Source: G965216905 sp965216905 (GTDB taxonomy: Bacteria; Actinomycetota; Acidimicrobiia; Spongiisociales; ZC4RG35). Taken from it: a DNA stretch of 64,000 nt. The stretch is from assembly GCA_965216905.1 (NCBI GenBank), contig OZ244213.1, positions 2,728,001 to 2,792,000 on the forward strand. The letters are read 5' to 3'. Shown here in pieces: positions 32,302-39,303 of the stretch. The translations under genes were made by a program, and so were the position numbers. The stretch's first letter is position 1, and each line of letters opens with the position of its first letter. Under the pieces are notes generated by a model, which saw only the letters and a program-made list of their open reading frames with translations, searched no databases and had not been told where the DNA came from.

Positions 32302-34032
32302 TCATGGCAGGTCACTGGCCGGTTCGACGCGGGCGGGAGCGGTGTCGGGACCGAGGATCACGTCGTCGTTCGATCCACCGGCCGGGACCATCGGGAAGAC
32401 CATCTCCTCGGGATCGACCGCGAAGTCGACGACCACCGGACGGTCGTCGACGGCCAGCGACTTCTCGATGGTGGGCGCAACCTCGTCGGGACTGGTCGCT
32501 CGGAGTCCGACGCATCCCATCGCCTCGGCCAGCTTGACGTAGTCGACGCCGTTGCCGAGCTGCGAGGCCGAGAACCGGTTGTTGTAGAACATTCGCTGCC
32601 ACTGGGTGACCATCCCGTGAACGCCGTTGTTCATCACGGCGACCTTCACCGGAATGCGGTCTTCGGCGGCGGTGATCAGCTCTTGAAACGTCATCTGAAA
32701 GCAACCATCGCCATCGATCGCATACACCAGCTCGTCGGGCCTCCCGGCTTTGGCGCCGATCGCCGCAGGAACAGCAAATCCCATGGTCCCCAGACCCCCG
32801 GAGTTGATCCAGCGTCGTGGATCTTCGAAGCTCCAGAACTGCGACGCCCACATCTGGTGTTGGCCGACGCCCGAGACCACGATGGCGTCGCCGCCGGTCA
32901 ATCGGTGGAGTTCCTCGATGACGTACTGAGGCTTGATCGGCCCGTCGGCGCCCTGAACGTATTGCAGGGGATGGGCTCGCTGCCAGCCGGCCACGGTGTC
33001 GAGCCATCTCGACCGTTCCGGAGTCGCCCGTTCTCCCCAGGCTTCGATGAGTTGGCGGAGCACCGCCCCGGCGTCGCCGACGATGGGGACGTCGGCGTGC
33101 CGCACCTTGCCGATCTCCGCCGGATCGACATCCACGTGAATCACCTTGGCGTCTGGTGCGAAGAAGGCCGGGTTGCCGGTCACCCGGTCGTCGAATCGGA
33201 CCCCGATCGAGATCAGGAGATCCGCGCGCTGGATGGCGGTGATCGCCGCATAGGTGCCGTGCATGCCGGGCATTCCCAACGACAGGTGGTGGCTGTCGGG
33301 AAATGCACCGCGGCCCATCAGGGTGGTCGTGACAGGGACGGCCGAGAGTTCTGCCAGGCGTCGAAGCTCTGGCGCGGCATTCGCCTTGATCACGCCGCCG
33401 CCCACGTAGAGCACCGGCCGCTCGGCGGTGGCGATCATCTCCACGGCCTCCCTGACCCGAAGGACGTGGCCTTCGACCGTCGGTTTGTAGCCGGGCAGCC
33501 GCAGCTCCGACGGTTCGTGCCATCGAACCGGGGAGTTCAACACGTCCTTCGGCAGGTCGACGAGCACGGGACCGGGTCGTCCGGTACCGGCGATGTGGAA
33601 GGCTTCACGGATCACGTCGGGGATGTCGTCGGGCTCGGTCACGAAGTAGTTGTGTTTGGTGGCCGGCATGGTGATCCCGGTCGTGTATGCCTCTTGGAAC
33701 GCGTCGTTCCCGACGGCCCCGGTGGGGACCTGGCCGGTGATGGCCACCATCGGCACGGAGTCCATCAACGCGTCGGCGAGCGGTGTCACCAGGTTGGTGG
33801 CGCCCGGACCGGACGTGGCGATGCAGACGCCGACCCGTCCCGTGGCCCACGCATACCCCTCCGCCATGTGTCCGGCGCCTTGCTCGTGCCGGGCGAGGAT
33901 GTGCCGGATGGGGCTGTCGAGGATCGGGTCGTAGACCGGGAGGATGGCGCCGCCCGGGACGCCGAAAGCCACCTCCACCCCCTCGGTTTCGAGGGCCTTG
34001 ATGAGTGCTTGGGCTCCGGTCATCGTCGTCAT
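32302..34032 (-). CDS. ilvB: Acetolactate synthase large (catalytic) subunit
   Basis: The 576-residue ThDP- and FAD-dependent enzyme forms acetolactate and acetohydroxybutyrate. It has the catalytic Glu segment ILARHEQGAGHMAEGYA, the Pyr-domain TSGPGATNLVT, and the ThDP motif GDGCFQMTFQELITAAEDRIPVKVAVMNN. First structural gene of the operon; the ATG at 34032 follows AAGGA by 6 nt. Upstream lies an intrinsic terminator and a leader peptide, so expression is probably set by attenuation. Confidence 0.97.
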   Translation of the reverse strand: MTTMTGAQALIKALETEGVEVAFGVPGGAILPVYDPILDSPIRHILARHEQGAGHMAEGYAWATGRVGVCIATSGPGATNLVTPLADALMDSVPMVAITGQVPTGAVGNDAFQEAYTTGITMPATKHNYFVTEPDDIPDVIREAFHIAGTGRPGPVLVDLPKDVLNSPVRWHEPSELRLPGYKPTVEGHVLRVREAVEMIATAERPVLYVGGGVIKANAAPELRRLAELSAVPVTTTLMGRGAFPDSHHLSLGMPGMHGTYAAITAIQRADLLISIGVRFDDRVTGNPAFFAPDAKVIHVDVDPAEIGKVRHADVPIVGDAGAVLRQLIEAWGERATPERSRWLDTVAGWQRAHPLQYVQGADGPIKPQYVIEELHRLTGGDAIVVSGVGQHQMWASQFWSFEDPRRWINSGGLGTMGFAVPAAIGAKAGRPDELVYAIDGDGCFQMTFQELITAAEDRIPVKVAVMNNGVHGMVTQWQRMFYNNRFSASQLGNGVDYVKLAEAMGCVGLRATSPDEVAPTIEKSLAVDDRPVVVDFAVDPEEMVFPMVPAGGSNDDVILGPDTAPARVEPASDLP

Positions 34033-34071
34033 GTCGGTTCCTTGTGTGATGGAAGGATGCAGCCGCCAACG

Positions 34072-34096
34072 AAAAACCCTCCCTGGGGAGGGAGGG
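34072..34096 (-). terminator. Intrinsic terminator in the ilvB leader (attenuator)
   Basis: Read on the minus strand, CCCTCCCT (34096-34089), loop CCCC, AGGGAGGG (34084-34077) and TTTTT (34076-34072) form an 8-bp perfect stem followed by a U tract. It ends 39 bases before the ilvB ATG and lies inside the leader transcript, so it must be read through for ilvBNC-leu expression. Confidence 0.88.
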
Positions 34097-34101
34097 CACG
34101 G

Positions 34102-34134
34102 TAACGCACACGCCGATCGGGGGCGTGTGCGTTA
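34102..34134 (-). promoter_or_regulatory. 13-bp leader hairpin upstream of the ilv terminator
   Basis: TAACGCACACGCC (34134-34122) and GGCGTGTGCGTTA (34114-34102) are perfectly complementary around a 7-base loop. The left arm begins with the TAA stop of the leader peptide, so a ribosome finishing the peptide would cover it. It ends 5 bases before the terminator stem. Confidence 0.82.
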
Positions 34135-34158
34135 TGGAAGTACGAGAATCGACGGCAT
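34132..34158 (-). CDS. ilvL: ilv operon leader peptide MPSILVLP
   Basis: A 9-codon frame, ATG CCG TCG ATT CTC GTA and then Leu-Pro-stop, encodes eight residues, four of them Ile, Leu, Val, Leu. All three end products of the operon are represented in consecutive codons. It lies 10 nt after a TATAGT hexamer and directly before two hairpins, the second an intrinsic terminator. Leader peptides of this kind drive ribosome-mediated attenuation of ilv operons in enterobacteria and corynebacteria. I named it by analogy. Confidence 0.78.
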   Translation of the reverse strand: MPSILVLP

Positions 34159-34168
34159 GCTGTCGGCG

Positions 34169-34174
34169 ACTATA
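34169..34174 (-). promoter_or_regulatory. -10 hexamer of the ilv operon promoter
   Basis: TATAGT on the minus strand differs from TATAAT at one base and lies 10 nt before the leader peptide ATG, placing the transcript start within a few bases of that codon. The -35 region is weak (TTGCCC at 19 bp). Confidence 0.55.
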
Positions 34175-34223
34175 GCCGTTCGTGTCTCCAGGTGGGCAAG
34201 GACAATTCGGGAGAATCAGCGCC

Positions 34224-35468
34224 ATGGATTGGGGTTCAGCCATCTTCGACGGAGCGGTCGAAGCGGCCCGTGCCGCCCTCGCCCGGCTCGACCACGATGG
34301 ACTGTCGCCGGCGCTGCGCCGGGTCGACGCGTCATCCGCCCGCTCGTTGCCGCCACCACTTCGGGCCACGCTGGGCAAGGCACTGGAGCAGGAGCCATGG
34401 TTGCGTCTCGCCGCGCTCGAAGCGCTGCGGCCCGGCGACGAGGCGGGAAGGCTCGCCCTCGAACGGCCCGACGGCTGGGAAGCGCACGTCCGACGGATCG
34501 AGTCCGAGTGGGTGGAGCGGGCCGACGTGCGGGCGACGGATCGAGACGTGCAGGCGTTGCGAGCCCGGGTGGCGTCGCTGGAGACGGCGATCGTGCGGCT
34601 CCGGGAGGGCGTCGGCGAGGAGGGCCGCGAGATCCCACCCGCGGACACCGAGCTCCTCGATCGGCTGCGCCGTTCCAACCAGCGGCTCCGATCGGAGAAG
34701 GAGGCGCTCGAAGGGCGGGTCGAGCTGTTGGGAACGTTGGTCGAGCGGTGGGAACAGGACCTGACCGAGGCTGATCGTCGCATCGACCGCCTGCGGCGCT
34801 CCCCGGTGAAGATCGATCGGGCGAGAATCGATCGGGCGGACTCCGAGGGCCGGATGACCGGGCCGATGGTCGTCGGCTCGGGCGATCCGATCGGTCTCGC
34901 CCGGAGTCTCGACCACCTCTTCGCAGCCCAGACACGGCATCGGAGCGAGACCGCCACGTCCGAGCCGGACCCGATTCCGGATCTCTCCGAGCTGATCAGC
35001 GCGATTGCTCCGGACCGACCTGAGGCGCTGCGGGCGCTGGCGGCCGCACCACAGGGCTTCACGCTGGCGATCGACGGTTGGAATGTCGCGTTTCGCCTGA
35101 TGCCCGACCCGGGCCCGCTCGCTCGGGCGCGGGTCGAGGCGGCAGCCGCCCACTACCGGAGGATCGCGGTCGGTCCGGTTCACCCGATCGTGGTTTGGGA
35201 CACGGCTTCGGACCCTGGTGCCGAGCGGCGCCGAGCCGGGGTCGACGTCCGATTCGCGTCATCTGCAGATGACGCCCTCGTCGTCCTGTCGGAACGTCTG
35301 GGTCCACGCTGTGTGGTGGTGACGTCCGACGCAGCGGTCCGGACGGCCGTCAACGCCCACGGCGGCCTCGCCATCTGGTCCGAGGCGTTCGTCGCATGGG
35401 ACGCCGATCCGCACCGGCAAACCGTCATCGACCCCCGCACGAGTCGGGATCGACGGGATTCTCCGTGA
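34224..35468 (+). CDS. NYN-domain (PIN-like) putative RNA-binding nuclease with coiled coil
   Basis: The 414-residue protein has an N-terminal helical region (1-100), a heptad-rich coiled coil (about 105-200; DRDVQALRARVASLETAIVRLREG, LRRSNQRLRSEKEALEGRVELL), a linker, and a C-terminal YacP-like NYN domain (about 285-400). Its PIN-fold acidic positions are visible in LAIDGWNVAF, VVWDTASD, SADDALVVL and VVTSDAAVRT. NYN domains are metal-dependent RNases; the target here is unknown. ATG at 34224 has GGGAGA upstream. It is divergent from the ilv operon. Confidence 0.82.
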   Translation: MDWGSAIFDGAVEAARAALARLDHDGLSPALRRVDASSARSLPPPLRATLGKALEQEPWLRLAALEALRPGDEAGRLALERPDGWEAHVRRIESEWVERADVRATDRDVQALRARVASLETAIVRLREGVGEEGREIPPADTELLDRLRRSNQRLRSEKEALEGRVELLGTLVERWEQDLTEADRRIDRLRRSPVKIDRARIDRADSEGRMTGPMVVGSGDPIGLARSLDHLFAAQTRHRSETATSEPDPIPDLSELISAIAPDRPEALRALAAAPQGFTLAIDGWNVAFRLMPDPGPLARARVEAAAAHYRRIAVGPVHPIVVWDTASDPGAERRRAGVDVRFASSADDALVVLSERLGPRCVVVTSDAAVRTAVNAHGGLAIWSEAFVAWDADPHRQTVIDPRTSRDRRDSP

Positions 35469-35492
35469 TGCGTCCAAGCCGCCGGCGAGGTC

Positions 35493-35714
35493 TCAACCGG
35501 TGTCGGTCATGGGGCGCCGGCCCGGACCGGGCCGGCCTGGTGGTGCCGGCACCAGCCGCAGCTTCGGCACCAGTCCGGCGTCCGCCAGATGACCGATGGC
35601 GTCCACCGCCTCGTCCGACAGCTCGGCGGGGCCCGTCGACAGCAGGCACGAGACCACGCAGTCGCCACAGGCGTCGGAGCCTCGCATGAGGCACGTGTTG
35701 CAGTCGATGATCAT
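35493..35714 (-). CDS. Small conserved Cys-rich protein
   Basis: The 73-residue protein has five cysteines near its N-terminus in IDCNTCLMRGSDACGDCVVSCLL, a spacing (C-x2-C-x7-C-x2-C-x3-C) suggestive of a metal or Fe-S site, followed by a short helical and a proline-rich region. It resembles small actinobacterial proteins annotated as hypothetical. I chose the ATG at 35714, where the Cys motif begins; an upstream in-frame ATG at 35756 would add 14 residues. Confidence 0.7.
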   Translation of the reverse strand: MIIDCNTCLMRGSDACGDCVVSCLLSTGPAELSDEAVDAIGHLADAGLVPKLRLVPAPPGRPGPGRRPMTDTG

Positions 35715-35778
35715 GGAATCGAACGTACCGGCCGGCGGTGACAGAATTCGATTCATGCGAGCGCCCTACCAAGCAGCC

Positions 35779-35826
35779 TGCCGGGAAGCCTGCGGTGAAG
35801 TCTGCCGGGAAGCCTGCCGGGCCCGG
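35779..35826 (+). repeat. 12-bp tandem repeat TGCCGGGAAGCC before queG
   Basis: Three full copies (35779-35790 and 35803-35814 identical, 35791-35802 diverged) and a partial fourth from 35815 run up to the queG start. In one plus frame they encode a peptide with Cys every fourth residue (ACREACGEVCREACR) inside a 25-codon frame, 35755-35832. Confidence 0.7.
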
Positions 35827-36887
35827 TGGTGAAGGTGCCCGAGCCGTCGCCGGCGACCGCCTCGGTCGATCGGTTGCGCGCCACCGGTCTCTCGGCCGGA
35901 TTGGTGCGGGTCGAGATCGCCGACGTCGCGCCATTCCCCGACGTGGAGCACACACTTCGCGAGCGGAAACGGACCGGTCTGGCCGCCGACCTCACCTTCA
36001 CCTACAACCACCCGGAGCGATCGACGGACATCCGTCGATCCCTCCCCTGGGCCGAGTCGCTGGTGGTCGGAGCCGCCACCTACCTACCGGCGGCGGGTAC
36101 GCCGGAGGCATCGCCGGACCATGGCCGCATCGCCCGATTCATGGTGGATGGTGGCTACGAGAAGCTCCGGGCGGGCCTGGAGGCGGTCGCCCGAGTTCTG
36201 CTGGAGGCCGGTCACCGCGCCGAGGTGGTCAGTGACGACAACCGACTGGTCGATCGGGCGGCGGCGGTCCGGGCGGGTGTCGGCTGGTGGGGAAAGAACG
36301 CGATGGTCCTCGTGGCCGGCTTCGGACCCTGGACGCTGCTCGGGTCGGTCGTCACCGATGCTTCGCTCCCGCGCAGCCCGCCCGACCGACGGGGCTGTGG
36401 GAGCTGCCAGGCGTGTCTCCCCGCCTGTCCCACCGGAGCGCTGGTCGAACCGGGCGTGCTCGATGCCCGGAGATGTCTCGCCGCCCTCCTGCAGGCGCCC
36501 GGACCCATCCCCGAGTGGATTCGCCCCCTGGTCGGCGATCGGATCTACGGATGCGACGATTGCCTGGACGCCTGCCCTCCGGGTGGTCGGCTGCTGGCGT
36601 CCGCCACCCGCGCCCGGGGAACGGTGGAGCTGGCATGGCTCTTGCGTGCCGGCGATGCGGAACTGATGGAGCACCTCGATCGGCTGTACCTTCCCCGGCG
36701 CCGCCCTGCCGTACTCCGTCGGAATGCGCTGGTGGCGGTCGGCAATGTCCGTCCTCCGAACGCCCTCGATCTGATTCGCCCGTACCTGGGCCATCGTGAC
36801 CCGGTGCTCGCCTCCCACGCTCGCTGGGCGGCAGATCGGCTGTCTTCGAACGGCGAGACCGGTCAGACGGTGGCCAGCGGGAAGTAG
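35826..36887 (+). CDS. queG: Epoxyqueuosine reductase
   Basis: The 353-residue cobalamin- and Fe-S-dependent enzyme catalyses the last step of queuosine tRNA modification. It carries the DUF1730-type N-terminal region (FTYNHPERSTDIRRSLPWAESLVV), VGWWGKNAMVL, and two [4Fe-4S] motifs (CGSCQACLPACPTGAL and CDDCLDACP), plus a C-terminal HEAT-like segment (VLRRNALVAVGNV). The start is uncertain among closely spaced GTG codons (35826, 35829, 35835). The 3' end overlaps convergent glgP by 25 bases. No other queuosine gene is in the window. Confidence 0.92.
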   Translation: MVKVPEPSPATASVDRLRATGLSAGLVRVEIADVAPFPDVEHTLRERKRTGLAADLTFTYNHPERSTDIRRSLPWAESLVVGAATYLPAAGTPEASPDHGRIARFMVDGGYEKLRAGLEAVARVLLEAGHRAEVVSDDNRLVDRAAAVRAGVGWWGKNAMVLVAGFGPWTLLGSVVTDASLPRSPPDRRGCGSCQACLPACPTGALVEPGVLDARRCLAALLQAPGPIPEWIRPLVGDRIYGCDDCLDACPPGGRLLASATRARGTVELAWLLRAGDAELMEHLDRLYLPRRRPAVLRRNALVAVGNVRPPNALDLIRPYLGHRDPVLASHARWAADRLSSNGETGQTVASGK

Positions 36888-38986
36888 GCCCGCTCGGCGT
36901 ACTCGGCGACCATGCGATGGCTCGAGAAGTCGAGGATCGTCGACCGGATGGAGTGGCGCATGATTCGGACCCAATCCTCCGGCACGCCCGCTTCGTTCCG
37001 ACCGTAATACAGCGGTGCAACGTGATTCTGGAGCACGTCGTAGAACGATTGGGCGTCGCGATGGTCGGCGGCGCCCCAGTCGCCGTCGGGCTCGGCGCTA
37101 CCGAACAGCCATCCGTTGCCTTCGTCGTGGCCCTCCAGCCACCATCCGTCCGCCACCGAGAGGTTGGGCACTCCGTTGATGGCCGCCTTCATGCCGGAGG
37201 TGCCGCTCGCCTCCATCGGCGGTCGAGGGTTGTTCACCCAGACGTCCACCCCTTGAACCATGAACCGGGCGATACGAGCGTCGTAGTCCTCCAGGAAGTG
37301 GATGTGTCCCCGGAGGTCCGACGACTTCGACATCTCGACGATGTGTCGAATGAACGCCTGTCCCTGCTCGTCGGCGGGGTGGGCCTTCCCGGCGAAGACC
37401 ACCTGGATCGGGCGATCGGCGTCGGTGAGGATCGAGCGGAGCCGATCCCAATCCAGGAACATGAGGGTCGCTCGTTTGTAGGTGGCGAACCGCCGAGCGA
37501 ATCCCAGTGTGAGGCGATCGGCGGGGAAGAGGTTCTCGACTCCGCGGAGTTCGTCGGGAGAAGCTCCGTGGCGGGCCATCTGGCGTCGGAGCCGGCCTTG
37601 GGCGAAACGGATGAAGATGTCCTTGCGCTGGGTGTGCGCCCGCCACAGCGTTCCGTCCGACACCTCGTCGCCGAGGTCGATCAGATGCGGGTTCTCGAGT
37701 AGGCGGGTCGGCCAGGCCGATCCCAGACCTCGGACGACGATGGCCGCCAGCTGACGCGAGATCCACGTGGGGGTGTGGACGCCGTTCGTGACCGAGGTCG
37801 CCTCCCCGTCGATCAGATGCTCCCAGTCGCGGCGAACGATCTCTCCGTGGCGTTCCGACACGCCGTTGACGATCGATGCGAACCGGATCGCCAGCGCCCC
37901 CAGGTCGAAGCGATTGGTCTCGCCCTCATGGCTGGCGGCGAGCGCCATCAGTCCGTCGAGGTCGGTGCCGAGCCGTTCGGCCCAGGGTGCCAGATACTTG
38001 GTCGCCAGGTTGCGGTCGAAGACCTCGTTTCCGGCGGGCACGGGGGTGTGGAGCGTGAAGAGGGTGGATCGGGACAGATGCTTGCGCACATCCTCCATCG
38101 CCAGCCCGGTATCGGTGAGCCGGGCGGCACGTTCCAGCAGCGACATCGCCGCATGGCCCTCGTTCACGTGCCACGCCGCCGGGGTGATCCCCAGCGCCTC
38201 CAGCGCCCGAACCGAGCCCACGCCCAGGATGAGCTCCTGGCAGAACCGCATCTCCCGACCGGCGACGTACAGCTGATGGGTGATGGGACGGTCGGCCGGA
38301 TCGTTCTCCGGGATGTCGGTGTCGAGCAGCAGCAGCGGATTGGCCCCGACGTCGAGCTTCCACACGGCGGCATGGACGATGCGGTCGGGGAACTCGATCG
38401 GCACCTTCAGCTGGCCGCCGGTGACACCGGCGACGGGCCGGACCGGGAGGCGGCGCAGATCCAGCTCCGGATGGATGTGCTGTTGATCTCCGTCCATCCC
38501 CACCTCCTGGCGGAAGTAGCCACGACGGAACAGGAGCCCGACGGCCACCATGGGGATACCGAGATCCGCGGCCGACTTGACGTGATCACCGGCCAGGATC
38601 CCGAGCCCTCCCGAGTAGAAGGGGAGGGAGGCATGGACTCCGAACTCGGTGCAGAGGTAGGCGATCGGGCCGGGAAGGTCCACTCCCTGGCGTTGGAACC
38701 AGGGTTCGCGCTCGGACATGTACTTCTCGAAGGCTCGCAGGGCAGCCTGATACCGCTCCTGAACGTGTTCGAGCTGCTCGATCGCATGCCAGCGCGACTG
38801 GTCGATCGTGGACAGCATCTCGATGGGGTTGTGATATCGCTGCCAGCCCTCCGGATCGATCGCGGTCCACAGGTCGTGACCCTGGGCATGCCAGGACCAC
38901 CACAGGTTGTGCGCCATGTCGACGAGGCCCGGCATCGACGTGGGCACGTGAAGTTCTGCATTCGGCAGGGTGGGAATCGTGATCAC
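36863..38986 (-). CDS. glgP: Alpha-glucan phosphorylase (GT35)
   Basis: The 707-residue PLP enzyme releases glucose 1-phosphate from glycogen or maltodextrins. It belongs to the shorter bacterial/archaeal alpha-glucan phosphorylase type. Visible motifs: YLCTEFGVHASLPFYSGGLGILAGDHVKSA, HVNEGHAAM, FATYKRATL, GKAHPADEQGQ, and the PLP-lysine region EASGTSGMKAAINGVPNLSVADGWW. The GTG start at 38986 has AAAGGA upstream. No glycogen synthesis genes are nearby. The 3' end overlaps queG. Confidence 0.95.
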   Translation of the reverse strand: MITIPTLPNAELHVPTSMPGLVDMAHNLWWSWHAQGHDLWTAIDPEGWQRYHNPIEMLSTIDQSRWHAIEQLEHVQERYQAALRAFEKYMSEREPWFQRQGVDLPGPIAYLCTEFGVHASLPFYSGGLGILAGDHVKSAADLGIPMVAVGLLFRRGYFRQEVGMDGDQQHIHPELDLRRLPVRPVAGVTGGQLKVPIEFPDRIVHAAVWKLDVGANPLLLLDTDIPENDPADRPITHQLYVAGREMRFCQELILGVGSVRALEALGITPAAWHVNEGHAAMSLLERAARLTDTGLAMEDVRKHLSRSTLFTLHTPVPAGNEVFDRNLATKYLAPWAERLGTDLDGLMALAASHEGETNRFDLGALAIRFASIVNGVSERHGEIVRRDWEHLIDGEATSVTNGVHTPTWISRQLAAIVVRGLGSAWPTRLLENPHLIDLGDEVSDGTLWRAHTQRKDIFIRFAQGRLRRQMARHGASPDELRGVENLFPADRLTLGFARRFATYKRATLMFLDWDRLRSILTDADRPIQVVFAGKAHPADEQGQAFIRHIVEMSKSSDLRGHIHFLEDYDARIARFMVQGVDVWVNNPRPPMEASGTSGMKAAINGVPNLSVADGWWLEGHDEGNGWLFGSAEPDGDWGAADHRDAQSFYDVLQNHVAPLYYGRNEAGVPEDWVRIMRHSIRSTILDFSSHRMVAEYAERAYFPLATV

Positions 38987-39303
38987 AGCGGTCCTTTCGG
39001 CGATGAGGCGCCCGGCGGGAGCGGCTCACTGGTCGACGCGGCGGTCGCAACCATCTGTTCGGAGACTGTTCGAGGCGTCGGGGTGGGTTGGTGTCGGTTC
39101 GGGATTCCGCATCGACGGCGAATGCTCTCGACGCCGGCTGCGGTCTCGATGAGATCGAAGACTCCGATGACACCGGGACTCCGACGACACCGGGACTCCG
39201 ATGACACCGGGACTCCGATGACACCGGACGGCGATGCCGGGGAAGCGCAGGCGGAACCGACAGGATAGCCGGGCCGGCACGCCGGGGGCGTATCCTCGGT
39301 CGG
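38987..39303. other. 317-base intergenic region between glgP and ilvD with 17-bp tandem repeats
   Basis: The divergent gap contains four tandem copies of the 17-bp unit GACTCCGATGACACCGG at 39160-39227 (copy 2 has one change). TATCCT (39291-39296) ends 7 nt before the ilvD ATG with no ribosome binding site, suggesting a leaderless ilvD transcript. I saw no leader peptide, RNA gene or convincing ORF in the rest. Confidence 0.7.
39160..39227 (+). repeat. Four tandem 17-bp repeats upstream of ilvD
   Basis: Units at 39160-39176, 39177-39193 (one T-to-C change), 39194-39210 and 39211-39227. They could be a minisatellite or iterated protein-binding sites; there are no spacers, so this is not a CRISPR array. 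Confidence 0.93.

Noticed and set aside
32248..34104. 618-codon plus-strand frame opposite ilvB
   Set aside because: Antisense shadow of ilvB, no recognisable domain, and it would run through the attenuator.
34072..34163. Classical antiterminator pairing in the ilv leader
   Set aside because: I looked for a segment complementary to the CCCTCCC terminator arm within the leader RNA and found none, so I do not claim the standard trp-type switching mechanism.
39160..39227. CRISPR-like array
   Set aside because: The 17-bp units are directly adjacent with no unique spacers, and no cas gene is present in the window.
37775..39268. Long plus-strand open frame (about 497 codons) opposite glgP
   Set aside because: It is the antisense frame of a gene with all GT35 motifs; high GC makes long shadow frames common. 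Its translation shows no domain.
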